Positions 47,001 to 54,174 of a DNA stretch of 64,000 bases are shown in pieces. The notes below the pieces were generated by a model. The model saw only the letters and a list, made by a program, of their open reading frames with translations, did no database searches and was not told where the DNA came from. Both the position numbers and the translations under genes were made by a program. Source of the stretch: Hetaerina americana (Eukaryota; Arthropoda; Insecta; Odonata; Calopterygidae); contig JAKTNV010000001.1 in assembly GCA_022747635.1 (NCBI GenBank), positions 30,111,990 to 30,175,989 of the forward strand. Reading direction: 5' to 3'. The first letter of the stretch is position 1, and the number at the start of each line of letters is the position of its first letter.

Positions 47001-49097
47001 CACTAGTTAAGGTAATTTTCTGATTAACACTAAAAATAGCAAGTGCTACTCTTTTAAACACTCAGCTACACCATATTAGCCAAATAATAAATAACAATTC
47101 TGCATGGTTTACATGCAAGTTTGCATGCACTTTTCCTGCCACCGTTGAATTTCTCCCAATAACCGTCTCTCCTCCCCTACTAAGCCCAGTTTTTCTTTCT
47201 GTACAATCACTTTTCCTATTTCAAACCACACCAACATTCAAAAATACTCCATTCTTTGATAGTCCATAAGCCTAAATAATTAAGTTATAGCAACAAAAAA
47301 AATCATGTTCCATGATTAAATCAATTATTTCCCAACCAACCCCTTATTTCTCCCCTATCTACCTTGAAACGTAAGGCCCTTCAATAATGAGAATGGCTAT
47401 GTACCTGGACAAAATTAATTTTTCTTTTTGAGGCCATTTACCTGCCTTACAGTTAATTGTTCAATGGTTTAACTGGACCTTGAAGCCTGGTTGATTGCCA
47501 AATTGCATTGCTATAACGATAAATTAATTATGGATAATCCTGTTGTACCCCCACTTCCTAGCACTGCCATCCTTATTCTCTGTCCACTACTTGCTGAATT
47601 TGTACAGCTGGAGACGGGTAAAGGTTTTGGATAAGTCACTTATCCCTCCTATCTACTCTCATTTGTTCATGATTGCACATGGAAACACTAAATTATTGTT
47701 CTATCACATGATAAACATTGAGTTCCATAAAGAAGAGCCTGAAAATTTCTTTTCCTACTTACTTTGACAAATGTCTACTAAAAATCAATTGAGAAAACAA
47801 CAACATAGGATTGCATTATTTGCTCCATTCAGTCAGTGATCTCCATTAATGCTATGGCATCACACTATAGTCTAACAAATCTTAAGACCTAAAAATCACA
47901 CAAGTCCTTCCTCATTAATGCAAGGAACGACCCATACAAGGACTTACTTTCCCAAGTCATTGAGCTGTTTTCAGGATTATAATGAATCCTAGGTCTTGGT
48001 CAAGATTCATTTCGGTATGTGTCTTTCCTCTTTCACAATCAAGTATAGCCCAATGGATGTATGCTTTCATCATTTACATCGTATTCTTTAGCGATAGAAA
48101 TTTTCTGGCCCAAGATCATGTAGTTCTTCAATACATTCAGCTCATTCATCCTAAATCTTTTACTTACCTTTCCTGTACAATACACCAATTTCAACGTCTA
48201 TCTCTTAACTCTCCTCCTTTAACTGCTACTTCAAACGTGTTTTTCACCCAAATACCTTCTCACCTTAGTTAGTTATTCACTTCTCTCCCCTTCATTTCCA
48301 AATGAGGAACAACTCCTTTATTTTAGCCCTACCTGTTTTGTGGGCTTTTTATGTGCCATTCGCCGGTCACTTACAGGGGAATAAATTTTTCACTTCACAA
48401 CCTTATTGACAAATCACCCGCACGGCGTGAATTATGGTACACAATTTATTAATATGTGATATTTACATTAACTTGTTGATGTCTTATACAATCCATTAGC
48501 TTGATAATATATTTGCATTAAGGCATAGAGAATTATAATTTCCAATCAAGTTTACTAAGGTGCTTTTAAAGTTACGGCACATCAGTGCCTGTTGTCACAT
48601 TTAAGCCTTTCCTGTAAGAGATATAACTTAGCAAATCAGGAACCATCTGTTTCATTGCTTTCTCTAATTAATAAGAAACTTTTACAAATATTACTAATGC
48701 AGTAGAAAATTTAATTGCTAACCTTAGCATCCCATTCGAAGATTGGACAGGAAAAAGTATTTTGTTTAGTAAACCCAGCGGCGGCTGTAATTAACACATC
48801 ATAGCACGTGGGTCAATGTGAACCGTAAACCTGCTCCCAGGAAGCACTCTTAAACGCGCAAGGTCTACCTTTTGGGGAATCACGACCCCGTTATTGACAT
48901 CCATTTACAAAACATATACATAACGCTCCTCAGCCGCTACGCCTAATTCAACGCCCAAGCCACAATTCCGTAAATTATAAAAACAGATCAATAACTATTT
49001 TCATGAGTTCCGAGACCATTGTGTTTCATATTAAATACACTAGTCTTCAGCACATCGAAAATATTAATTGTCGACAGGATTCTTACCGATTATCCAT
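3308..49097 (-). CDS. DROSHA: DROSHA, Microprocessor RNase III (19 exons, 3' end outside window)
   Basis: Nuclear class II RNase III that, with its partner DGCR8/Pasha, crops primary microRNA transcripts. I joined 19 coding exons by GT-AG sites and conserved protein; cumulative length (3546 nt, 1182 codons) keeps phase at every junction. Order of parts: proline-rich (codons 5-132), Arg/Ser-rich (133-339), acidic/serine linker (about 433-489), central domain (490-840), RNase IIIa (about 890-1064) and the start of RNase IIIb (from about 1113). Zinc-ligand spacing C496-C498-H509-C521 and C634-H638 matches human DROSHA as I remember it. RNase III signatures lie at codons 971-981 (catalytic E975, D979; partner E1051) and 1150-1160 (E1154, D1158). 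The rest of RNase IIIb and the dsRNA-binding domain are not in this window. Introns range from about 0.3 to 6.3 kb and carry most of the repeats listed here. No frameshift or stop interrupts the joined frame. Confidence 0.97.
3548..3617. repeat. 70-nt imperfect hairpin in DROSHA intron
   Basis: 28 base pairs in three blocks: 3548-3557 with 3608-3617, 3561-3565 with 3602-3606, and 3567-3579 with 3586-3598. The loop has six bases and the blocks are separated by two 1x3 internal loops. It lies in the 415-base intron between exons 18 and 19. Size and shape resemble a pre-miRNA or a tiny palindromic MITE; I recognise no known miRNA. Confidence 0.6.
3829..3932 (-). CDS. DROSHA: DROSHA exon 18, start of RNase IIIb
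   Basis: 104 coding bases with the conserved [20 protein letters not shown] block at the start of RNase IIIb. Acceptor TTACAG, donor GTGAGT. Confidence 0.96.
3933..6548 (-). other. DROSHA intron 17-18
   Basis: Contains the family A SINE at 5850-6062. The rest is AT-rich with no coding signal I can support. A GAGTGCCGATTATCCAA sequence near 5520 is reminiscent of pogo/Tigger termini but has no visible partner. Confidence 0.6.
5850..6062 (-). repeat. tRNA-derived SINE, family A, copy 1
   Basis: About 210 bases matching the copy at 28155-28372 over GTGAAATTCACACATCAGG, CCTATGGTTTCNC and the tRNA-like head. On the minus strand the head (about 6045-5985) has a GTAGGTAGAGC A-box region and a GGTTTGATTCT B-box. 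It lies in the DROSHA intron between exons 17 and 18. Confidence 0.75.
6549..6692 (-). CDS. DROSHA: DROSHA exon 17, linker between RNase III domains
   Basis: 144 coding bases, 48 codons. Conserved [19 protein letters not shown] block linking RNase IIIa to IIIb. Acceptor CATAG, donor GTTGGT. Confidence 0.95.
8130..8650 (-). pseudogene. Mariner transposase fragment with internal deletion
   Basis: From 8649 down, the minus strand encodes a mariner N-terminal domain with [20 protein letters not shown] and a following helix-turn-helix. After frameshifts and lost sequence, it passes into a DESWVYGY motif (about 8230-8285), which holds the first catalytic Asp, and a VQSSQWNG block. The rest of the catalytic domain is missing. 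Ends were not defined. Confidence 0.82.
8927..9052. mobile_element. 126-bp fold-back insertion with 15-bp target duplication
   Basis: Inverted arms 8960-9001 and 9012-9053 (42 bases, one mismatch) surround a 10-base loop. The unit is flanked by a perfect 15-base direct repeat, CATGCATCATACTAA, at 8912-8926 and 9053-9067. About 33 bases at the left have no partner on the right. A related unpaired sequence occurs at about 60605-60645. The layout (inverted copies, one-sided tail, target duplication) matches that of the larger fold-back element at 25335-26618. Confidence 0.75.
9987..10118 (-). CDS. DROSHA: DROSHA exon 16, end of RNase IIIa
   Basis: 132 coding bases, 44 codons, with [11 protein letters not shown] and the second catalytic motif [14 protein letters not shown] (Glu1051). 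The donor is GTAGGT after the GAT codon. A competing GT four bases downstream breaks the frame with exon 17. Confidence 0.96.
11285..11570 (-). repeat. LINE 3'-end fragment
   Basis: A GATCTACATCTACATCAA repeat followed by CCCTGCGAGCCACC and GTGTGTGGCAGGAGG. Arrays of this kind are common at the 3' ends of arthropod LINEs, read on the minus strand. The same GCCACC...GTGTATGGCAGG pattern ends the LINE at 51165. No protein was recognised. Confidence 0.6.
12242..12462 (-). CDS. DROSHA: DROSHA exon 15, RNase IIIa catalytic signature
   Basis: 221 coding bases with the RNase III signature [17 protein letters not shown]. Catalytic Glu975 and Asp979 are intact. The [19 protein letters not shown] block that ends the exon is almost identical to other animals. 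Confidence 0.98.
13567..13679 (-). CDS. DROSHA: DROSHA exon 14, RNase IIIa
   Basis: 113 coding bases with the conserved [20 protein letters not shown] block, which follows the HPSY motif in animal DROSHA. Donor GTATTT is weak but phase-consistent. Confidence 0.95.
14248..14589 (-). CDS. DROSHA: DROSHA exon 13, connector helix and start of RNase IIIa
   Basis: 342 coding bases: a conserved [17 protein letters not shown] block, a long basic helix, and the beginning of RNase IIIa ending in [11 protein letters not shown], a classic RNase III motif. The acceptor is an AG after an A-rich stretch with a poor pyrimidine tract; it is the only acceptor that keeps phase with exon 12. Confidence 0.95.
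15352..15643 (-). CDS. DROSHA: DROSHA exon 12, central domain with charged insertion
   Basis: 292 coding bases. The conserved [10 protein letters not shown] block (to codon 720) and [15 protein letters not shown] block (from 778) are separated by 57 residues rich in Lys, Glu, Asp and Ser. The human protein has only about ten residues between the matching blocks. Acceptor CACCAG, donor GTGAGT. The insertion lies wholly within one open exon and is in frame, so it is not an unrecognised intron unless a cryptic one is used. Confidence 0.96.
15945..16015 (-). repeat. tRNA-like sequence, SINE head
   Basis: The minus strand reads GAGGTAGCCCAAGG, an anticodon-loop-like middle, and TAGTTCGATTCTC (B-box). 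No acceptor stem closes it, so it is a SINE head or relic and not a tRNA gene. Confidence 0.5.
17222..17620. repeat. Unclassified dispersed repeat, copy 2
   Basis: Second copy of the repeat at 1074-1470, same orientation, roughly two-thirds identical by eye with several small gaps. It lies in the DROSHA intron between exons 11 and 12. Confidence 0.65.
19230..20341 (+). mobile_element. piggyBac-like element, internally deleted, TTAA-flanked
   Basis: The element is bounded by TTAA on both sides (19230-19233, 20338-20341), the target site of piggyBac, and each end carries an inverted TATAACCGGGCACC-like motif (left near 19271, right near 20310-20325). Inside are decayed plus-strand transposase pieces. 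[15 protein letters not shown] motif near 19610-19650 fits the conserved Asp-containing block. A C-terminal cysteine-rich finger at about 19942-20075 has the series C-x2-C, C-x2-C, C-x2-HC, C-x2-C and one stop codon. The 1.1-kb length shows that most of the roughly 600-codon transposase was lost. Confidence 0.85.
20755..20901 (-). CDS. DROSHA: DROSHA exon 11, central domain
   Basis: 147 coding bases: a helical stretch with the [11 protein letters not shown] core, then an EWQ motif. Both have clear human counterparts. Acceptor TTCCAG, donor GTAAGT. Confidence 0.96.
22383..22499 (-). CDS. DROSHA: DROSHA exon 10, second zinc-binding motif
   Basis: 117 coding bases carrying the conserved [15 protein letters not shown] block; Cys634 and His638 match the second zinc site of the central domain. 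Between the exon start and this motif the sequence is less conserved. Donor GTAAGA. Confidence 0.97.
23007..23038. repeat. (TA)n microsatellite
   Basis: About 16 uninterrupted TA units in the DROSHA intron between exons 9 and 10. Confidence 0.9.
24292..24484 (-). CDS. DROSHA: DROSHA exon 9, PAZ-like/platform part of central domain
   Basis: 193 coding bases with conserved [10 protein letters not shown] and [12 protein letters not shown] blocks. In known DROSHA structures this part contacts the base of the pri-miRNA stem. Acceptor ACACAG, donor GTAAGC. Confidence 0.97.
25410..25467 (-). ncRNA. Hammerhead ribozyme motif (left end of fold-back element)
   Basis: Mirror copy on the minus strand: core at 25457-25451, GAAA at 25436-25433, cleavage triplet at 25427-25425. 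It is identical in sequence to the right-hand copy across the core and stems. It is on the same strand as the DROSHA transcript, so it would be present in unspliced DROSHA RNA. Confidence 0.7.
26533..26590 (+). ncRNA. Hammerhead ribozyme motif (right end of fold-back element)
   Basis: Core CTGAAGA (26543-26549), then one unpaired T, stem II GACGC/GCGTC (26551-26555 with 26559-26563), GAAA (26564-26567), a palindromic stem III ACCTAGGT (26567-26574) and cleavable C at 26575. Stem I pairs TTCAC (26538-26542) with GTGAA (26576-26580). The almost loopless stem III fits the minimal, possibly dimeric ribozymes described for Penelope-like elements. The extra T after the core departs from the canonical form. 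Activity is not shown. Confidence 0.7.
28155..28372 (-). repeat. tRNA-derived SINE, family A, copy 2
   Basis: Minus-strand head with a TAGTCCAGTAGG A-box (fits TRGYNNARNNG) and a diverged GGTTTGGCTCT B-box. The body matches copy 1 and contains a G-rich expansion near 28195-28210. It lies in the DROSHA intron between exons 8 and 9. Confidence 0.75.
29326..29493 (-). CDS. DROSHA: DROSHA exon 8, first zinc-binding motif of central domain
   Basis: 168 coding bases, 56 whole codons. It opens with the conserved [15 protein letters not shown] block. Cys496, Cys498, His509 and Cys521 have the same spacing (2, 11, 12) as the human zinc site. It ends in the conserved ISPPTNFL segment. Confidence 0.97.
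30243..30412 (-). CDS. DROSHA: DROSHA exon 7, Ser/acidic linker into central domain
   Basis: 170 coding bases. It begins with Gly and Ser runs, then a Glu/Asp run, then enters the conserved central domain with the invariant His-Pro-Glu-Leu-Trp-Tyr-Asn-Asp motif. Donor GTGAGT, phase 0 out. Confidence 0.96.
31998..32750 (+). mobile_element. 753-bp mariner deletion derivative, copy 1
   Basis: Perfect 33-base terminal inverted repeats (31998-32030 and 32718-32750) with TA on both sides (31996-31997, 32751-32752). From ATG 32159 it encodes the transposase DNA-binding half with [19 protein letters not shown] and [10 protein letters not shown] motifs. The frame runs into a deletion after CARWVP and stops at 32557. 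The transposase C-terminus ([19 protein letters not shown]) remains in another frame, ending at 32651. The catalytic domain is gone, so movement would need a transposase supplied elsewhere. It lies in the DROSHA intron between exons 6 and 7, antisense to the gene. Confidence 0.95.
34930..35262 (+). repeat. tRNA-derived SINE, family B, full-length-like copy
   Basis: tRNA-like head with B-box GGTTCAAATCC at 34995-35005, a central body with CATCGGATGAGACGTTAAGC, and a (CTA)n tail at 35236-35254. The CGTC-x-GGATGNGACNTTAA core is a feature of several animal SINE families. It lies in the DROSHA intron between exons 6 and 7. Confidence 0.75.
36070..36650 (+). pseudogene. LINE endonuclease fragment in DROSHA intron
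   Basis: Plus-strand debris with an [20 protein letters not shown] block (about 36188-36247) and, after a frameshift, [13 protein letters not shown] (about 36325-36364), the catalytic motif of apurinic-like endonucleases of jockey/CR1-type LINEs. Stops follow. It lies antisense to DROSHA between exons 6 and 7. Confidence 0.72.
36760..36917 (-). CDS. DROSHA: DROSHA exon 6, helical segment before central domain
   Basis: 158 coding bases encoding a predicted amphipathic helix with a phenylalanine-triple-glutamate-leucine core, comparable with the human segment just ahead of the central domain. Acceptor TGGCAG, donor GTGAGT. It lies between the two directly repeated 753-bp mariner derivatives. 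Confidence 0.93.
37260..38012 (+). mobile_element. 753-bp mariner deletion derivative, copy 2
   Basis: Same length, same deletion and same 33-base terminal repeats (37260-37292, 37980-38012) as copy 1, with TA flanks. I see three substitutions between the copies (32381/37643, 32470/37732, 32654/37916). It lies in the DROSHA intron between exons 5 and 6, in the same orientation as copy 1. Confidence 0.95.
38925..39130 (+). repeat. SINE family B, 5'-truncated copy
   Basis: Matches the body of the 34930 copy from GAGCACTTTGAGTGAGTAC through GTTCTCTCCACCCTT to a short CTACT tail, but lacks the tRNA-like head. It abuts the donor side of DROSHA exon 5; its tail ends about 25 bases from the exon end. 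Confidence 0.75.
39154..39273 (-). CDS. DROSHA: DROSHA exon 5
   Basis: 120 coding bases (a multiple of three, phase 2 in and out) with a consensus GTGAGT donor. It encodes a conserved Trp-Thr-Arg and Tyr-Tyr containing segment, equivalent to the human stretch just before the central domain. Confidence 0.9.
40800..40881. repeat. Perfect 26-bp palindrome plus extra half-copy
   Basis: Arms 40800-40825 and 40832-40857 are perfectly complementary around a six-base loop. A further direct copy of 21 bases of the right arm follows at 40861-40881. It lies in the DROSHA intron between exons 4 and 5. Confidence 0.85.
41637..41883 (-). CDS. DROSHA: DROSHA exon 4, second Arg/Ser-rich exon
   Basis: 247 coding bases continuing the basic Arg/Ser-rich region, then a more acidic Lys/Glu stretch ending in a Trp near the exon end. 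Acceptor CTTGCAG; donor GTTTGT, again weak at +3. Phase 1 in, 2 out. Another frame is also open across this exon, but the frame given here joins correctly on both sides. Confidence 0.92.
41971..42025 (+). ncRNA. Hammerhead-like remnant
   Basis: Core CTGATGA (41981-41987), T, stem II with TTGA/TCGA pairing across 41990-42001, GAAA (42003-42006), palindromic ACCGGT (42006-42011) and C42012. One A-C mismatch at the base of stem II fits a G-to-A change. Stem I is weak, so this is probably eroded. It lies in the DROSHA intron between exons 3 and 4, antisense to DROSHA. Confidence 0.5.
42030..44793 (-). other. DROSHA intron 3-4, plain part
   Basis: AT-rich intron with no feature that I can support beyond the hammerhead-like remnant at its start. 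A short duplicated CCTTGNAAGGNATTTTGA run occurs near 44020-44060. Confidence 0.5.
44794..45167 (-). CDS. DROSHA: DROSHA exon 3, Arg/Ser-rich region
   Basis: 374 coding bases rich in RS, SR and RD dipeptides, with many basic clusters suited to nuclear localisation. Acceptor TTTCAG is good but donor GTTTGC departs from consensus at +3. Phase is 2 in and 1 out, so skipping this exon alone would shift the frame, whereas skipping exons 3 and 4 together (621 nt) would not. Confidence 0.93.
45168..46562 (-). other. DROSHA intron 2-3
   Basis: No transposon or exon recognised. A 10-base C run lies near 46161-46170. Confidence 0.5.
46563..46949 (-). CDS. DROSHA: DROSHA exon 2, proline-rich N-terminus
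   Basis: 387 coding bases, acceptor TTTCAG and donor GTAATG. It encodes a Pro/Tyr-rich low-complexity segment (codons 4-132) with repeated PPP and PPY-like motifs, as in the N-terminus of animal DROSHA. The region is expected to be disordered. Low complexity explains why the other strand also looks open here. Confidence 0.9.
46950..49086 (-). other. DROSHA intron 1
   Basis: Separates the 11-base coding exon from exon 2. Several ATG-plus-donor combinations occur on the minus strand (near 48904 and 48364) and could be alternative first exons, but none joins in frame. Confidence 0.5.
49087..49097 (-). CDS. DROSHA: DROSHA coding exon 1 (11 coding bases, Met-Asp-Asn-Arg)
   Basis: The initiator ATG (49097-49095) is followed by only 11 coding bases and a GTAAGA donor, ending in phase 2. 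Joining to exon 2 gives an Arg codon and a continuous proline-rich frame. An in-frame TAG lies upstream with no ATG between, so this is the first possible Met in frame. Two other nearby ATGs with donors (near 48904 and 48364) end in phase 0 and give a stop on joining to exon 2, which favours this start. The upstream transcribed leader is not delimited. Confidence 0.75.
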
Positions 49098-51164
49098 TAT
49101 AAATAAAAATTGAGCTGATTCTTCTGTCCCGCTTTTGTATGTAAAGCGTAGCTAAGTTTGAAAAGTCATTCAAACCTCATCAAAAGAATACCGCCATATT
49201 TTGAAGTCCTCTAACATCGTCCAAGGATGTTTCAGTCAGATCCCACTTCACAGATAACTTTTAATAATGCTTCCTATGGTGTTACAAGCGGAAGTAATGG
49301 ACACTATATTCACATTTCAGTCACAGTAGCCGACAGCTCTTGTACTAGCTGAAAAACGTGAAAAAAATTTCACAAACAATGTAAACAAACACGATCATAT
49401 ATGCGCACTGCTACCGCAGGAGGCATCGCAAAGTACTACAGTGATACCACGCCCGGGAGTTTGCGTACTAAAACCAGATTCAAGATATTTCTAATTTTAA
49501 AATGGTCGACGTCCGTACTACCTGCGACATCTAGTTTCATATCATATGCTACACATATTAGTTCCTGTAGACTTTGCTAGGTGACAGGACAATTCATTCG
49601 AAAATGTTATCAATATGTAGAAATAAACTGAAAAGATTCAGGAATTGGAGCAATGGTAAATGGACTTATGGCTAAGCCACAGTGAAATGTCTTGAGACAC
49701 AATAAAGCCAAGCCTCAGACACATTTCATCAATTATTATACGAACATGTGTCCCTGAAAAAAAACTGACAACCATAGGTAGAACACCTCTCTCATTTTCG
49801 AATTCTCTGAATTATAAGATGCCATATATATCGACCAAGGGTAGCCCACTGCAACATTATAACCATTAAATTTGTTGTAAGGAAACCCGCTTTAAGCGAT
49901 AGTTGTTTTATAATGAAACTGCGACGCACTAACATTCATGATTGACTATTGGCGCTGGCGTCACATCCCTGCGACGTAACCAATTCCGTCTTACAGACTA
50001 GTCAGTTCCTCTGCCATCCTTTCCTTCTTCCATATAATACCCTAACCATGTAATTCCAAACCTTCTTCCGGGTAATATTAATTTTTGTAATAATTTAGAA
50101 TATTATATAACCAAAACGATGCCCTGACATAAGGAAATGATGTGAGTGATATTTGCATGAAATGAAAACTTCCATTTACTAATATATTTATAACTTATTG
50201 GCTTTTATATATTTATTGAACGAAGAACAACGTAAAAGTTCAGCAAAAACCGCAAATTATTAAATGGATCTCACATTCATCACATATTTTTACAACATCT
50301 TTCAAAAAGAAATGCCAATTTTTCATAGGTAGTAATAAATATTTCAAAGATGCTTCCTTATTTTCTAGTGCCTGTTTCTACAATAAAGAAAAAGGATTTT
50401 AGTAGAATGGTGTACTTACCGTAAATGTATGTTATATCTGGTCAATTAGCAGCTGCGGGATAAGTTTTCTTTTCACTAAGTTATTTAACAAATGACAATG
50501 ACTGCTGTAACCACCATTCATAATTAATGAAGTAAGTTATGACGGCGGTGCCACAAAAAAGTTGTAAAGACAATTATTATGGCTGATTACTCTTAATAAT
50601 AGTGTATTGATTTCCATTGGTATTTGAGAGAGGAAATGTAAAAATGACCAATTGGGTTCCCTTATTCATCTTTATACAAAACTGCTTCATGTAAACTTCA
50701 GTTATAACTGAAAGGAAAAAATTTCTCAAAATCAAGTCAAGAGTGACACCTGAATTATTGAAAATCAATGCTTCATAGAGTAATGGGGTTATTAATTGGG
50801 CATATGTTTCTTGAGACACCTAGCCGCAGCGATGCCTTGGCCAATAACAGAGAGAAAGTCTTCAAAGGGACAGGTGATGTTTTATTGGTAATCATTCAAA
50901 AGAAAATATAAAAAAGTATCCTGTGACAAATTCTAAAGAAACTGCGGGAGATACCGCAACAGTAACTTTTTGACGGAGTCATCCGCTAATGTGCATTTCA
51001 ATGAAAGTATCCTGTAATAAATTAGGTTCTATTGTAAGGTTTGCTCTACATTGCTCACGGATGAACCTTGAGAAATATCTGTACCTTATTAATACTTACA
51101 TACGCAACTGAACCTATGTTTTTCATATTCATTTTTCTTTGTCGTCAGCTGGTTCCCTGTACTT
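49098..51164. other. DROSHA leader and intergenic DNA
   Basis: The DROSHA promoter and untranslated leader must lie in the first few hundred bases. I see no clear TATA box, consistent with a housekeeping gene. The rest shows no gene or repeat that I can support. Confidence 0.4.
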
Positions 51165-52460
51165 AAATGAAAATGTTACATATTTTATTCCTCTTTAAGC
51201 CACCGCTAGGGTGTATGGCAGGGGGTGAATTCACAACCAGACTAATTTTGACCCGAATATGACCCAACCGCGGTCGGACAATGTTATTCTGATCTCTTAT
51301 TGTTTCTGCGGGCAAAGGAATCTCAAATCTATTCTTTCTAGACTTCACCTCTTCAATTTCTTCGACATGACTTCTCATACCACAGTTCAATAAAGGTAAT
51401 AATTAATGTTAAACATCACCGTTAAATAGACGTACTTCCAATTTATGCCAGGGATAACTCTATAATTCAACCTTTGCTCCATGAGGGATTCTCAGCCTAG
51501 TTTCTCTAATATTTTGGATTCGCTTCCAAGTCTATCACAGTGTGGTATCTAAGAGTGAAGGTACTGCTTACGTATTTAATCGGACTTACTCATTCCAATT
51601 CAGTTTCTTTGATGCAGGAGGCGTTCAGGAGGGAGTTCCAAAAATTCATCACTACGCACTATTTTAAGTTTAATTCTATTGCCAAATGTCGCACCAGAGT
51701 TGCATAGCATCAAGGCTATCTGGCAAAGTTGCGGTGCCCTCAGGATATCGGATGTCCTCGATGTCGCGGATATCACGGTAAACCACTGCATCGTCGGCAA
51801 ATAAACGTATCTTACTAGTGACTACGGAGTCATTGTCGTAAACGTAAAATAGGAATAAAGGAGGTCCGCTGACACTTCCCTGGGGGAACCCTGAAGTAGC
51901 TTCTACTGAATTTGAGTTAACTCCATCTATCACTACTGTTTGGTCCTAACCATTCAAAAAATCTTTAATCCAACTCAGGATATTTTTATCTATGCCATAT
52001 ACCTATAGCTTTGTGAGTAGTTTACTTTGAGGTACTTTCGAAATCTTTCTTAAAATCCAGAAAAACCGTCTCCACTGGAACATTGCTCTCTCGTAAAATA
52101 AGAATATCATAAACGAATAGCGCAAGTACTCAAGCAGAACCTATCCTTTCGAGAGCCGTGCTGATTTTTCATTCATAACTCCTGACTATTGAGGTGTGTC
52201 ACGATCGAACTAGCAACTATATTTTCCAAAACCTAGCACGAAATGGATGTGATGGAAATAGGTCTGTGTTTGCTCGGTTCTTCCCTGTCTCCGTTTTTAA
52301 ATATAAGTGTTCCGTTAGCCATTTCCCAATCTCTGGGACCTTTGAGATCTTCTACAGGCTTCTTAAATAGGAATTCTAGATACGATACCATTCCCGACGC
52401 TAGGTTTTTAAATATAGGAGCGGCGAGTTGTTGGAGGAATTTATAGGCTTAATATTTTTC
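51165..52460 (-). pseudogene. LINE fragment: reverse transcriptase and 3' end
   Basis: Minus-strand pieces of a jockey/CR1-like reverse transcriptase: ETVFLDFKKDFE (about 52040-52080), GFPQGSVSGPPLF and the catalytic RLFADDAVVYRD block (about 51790-51890), then connection-domain debris. Frameshifts and stops are frequent. At the 3' end (51180-51225) is a GCCACC...GTGTATGGCAGGGGGT segment also seen in the fragment at 11285-11570. It lies between the two genes. Confidence 0.85.
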
Positions 52461-52489
52461 GGCAAACATTCTATTTCATTGTATAATAT

Positions 52490-53235
52490 TTAAATTGTGG
52501 GCATCCGTTGTATGGTACGATTTGTGAAGCTATCGGAGACATAGGCGAAGACGCTTTGAAAGAAGGAATTAAAAAAGTATTTAATAACTTGTTATTGAAA
52601 CAGTGAAGATAAGTCAATCAAAAAATCACAGCCTCATCCATGGCAATTCTTTGCTTCTGGTTGAAAAGCAAATTATCAATTAATGCTGTCCAGAACTGGT
52701 GTGTATTGGGGTTGTGATTATCCCCAGTTTTGCCTGATAATATTAAAACAATTTATATGGGATATTAATTAAGCTTTCTTGTGTTGAGGTGACATAACTA
52801 CTTAGTTTTCAGTTTAGACCACAACAAGTTCACCGCTGTCATGGTAGCTAACCAACCATCCTGCAAAAGAGGGTGGATTACCTTTTTCTTTTCCAGGAAC
52901 TCCCAGACCTGACCTGATTTTGGGAAGGGCTGATTGCCAGAGATCCATGACTCCCATTCCTGGCATCGAACTTCAAGGGTTTCTGGTATTGCTTATTCAC
53001 TGTCCCATTTAAGCTATCAAAATTAGAATCTACTTCCATTAGGACCTGTGCTGTAGCCAGCTCATCAAAAGAAAGATGTGCATTAGGCTAACAAACAAAT
53101 TCCATTTAAAAAAGGATAAATATACTCATAGCTCACCTCTTCCAAATAATACCTGTACTTCTGTGGCAATGTGATTACAAAAAACTTGAGCAGCTAATGT
53201 GAGGTGCATTTCCTGCAATGATGTTGAGGACAATT
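52490..53235 (-). pseudogene. P-element/THAP-type transposase fossil
   Basis: Minus-strand pieces in order: MHLTLAAQVFCNHIATEVQV (about 53215-53150), a VDSNFDSLNGTVNKQYQKPL block (about 53040-52975), a WLATMTAVNLLW segment (about 52850-52815) and GKTGDNHNPNTHQFWTAL (about 52735-52680). This order and the G-x-x-GDNHNP-x-x-x-QF motif match the C-terminal half of P-element and THAP9 transposases. Frames shift between the pieces and stops occur, so it is dead. The N-terminal THAP domain was not found. Confidence 0.7.
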
Positions 53236-54124
53236 GAACCTCTGTGTCATATTTAATTCAGATCAACCGGCTAAAAGTAGTTCAGTAAATGGCAATACAG
53301 GTGGCAGTAAACGTCACATTTCGCCCAACAAGCATGACCGTCACCGCAACATGCAGTCCCTAGAATATATTATGAAAAATACGATATTCACTATTCGCCT
53401 GTTTATATGTACGCGGCAATTAAAATTACCTACATGAAGTTTTAGAAAAGGCAGACTTAATCGGTTGAATGAATCACATTTAAATTTTGTTTAACTGAAA
53501 ATTATATCTAACGTTTTATTATAATTAGTACGCTTCCTTTATTATCACTGGTCGTTCTGTTTATAATTTCATGAATTTTGTCTCTTGTCGCACACTCCCT
53601 AGAGTATCAGACGTTTTGAGGAAAATTGGGTTTATGATATCATTTCTTTGGCAGAATTCCTTTGTTATATATTTAACTTGCCGACTATTCCTTAGCTTCG
53701 ATCGCGCTTGCATTATGAACAAAAACCTTTGAAAATTCGAAATTTCACAGTGTGCTAAAGGGAGTAAGAAATTTCAATTTTCTACATGTCCTTTCATCTC
53801 TCTGAACACAAAATTTGAATTTATTATCGAGTACCGCTACTTTCAGAAACAAAATCTGCTAATTTTTAAGAGAGAAAATATGCCACGAAACCCGTACATA
53901 ACTGGTTAAATATTATATTGTGTCAAAAAATCTAAGTAAATAGAAAGTTATCATTTGATATCAACGCACAATATAGTGCGAGCAAGGAGACTCTCTTGTG
54001 TTCAAAAGTTGCCATAAAAACATTTTCAGTTAAATCTAAATATCTTAAATATATAAATATCTTGAAAACATAAGAAATACGCAGAGCGCTATCAAAGAGA
54101 GAGTTCTTAATGCGTGTAATATGG
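53236..54124. other. Intergenic DNA upstream of UCK
   Basis: No gene supported. A plus-strand open stretch at 53264-53365 after a possible acceptor has a coding-like Ser/Asn/His-rich composition but no donor and no known family. Confidence 0.4.
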
Positions 54125-54134
54125 TATAAAAAGG
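54125..54134 (+). promoter_or_regulatory. TATA-like box upstream of UCK
   Basis: A TATAAAAAGG match lies 120-129 bases before the UCK start codon. A weak initiator-like TCACTT follows at 54162-54167, about 39 bases downstream, slightly further than usual. No cDNA evidence is available, so the start of transcription is a guess. Confidence 0.35.
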
Positions 54135-54174
54135 AGGCGGATAGGAAGCACTCCTCTATCGTCACTTAAGCAGT

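Noticed and set aside
48338..48364. Minus-strand nine-codon ATG exon with GTAGGG donor
   Set aside because: Also phase 0, incompatible with exon 2; could only be part of a non-coding leader.
48831..48904. Minus-strand ATG frame with possible donors, as a DROSHA first exon
   Set aside because: Its donors end in phase 0, which gives a stop after joining to exon 2; the 49097 start fits in phase.
53234..53437. Plus-strand Ser/Asn/His-rich open frame near UCK
   Set aside because: No family match, no donor site and no partner exon; may be chance.
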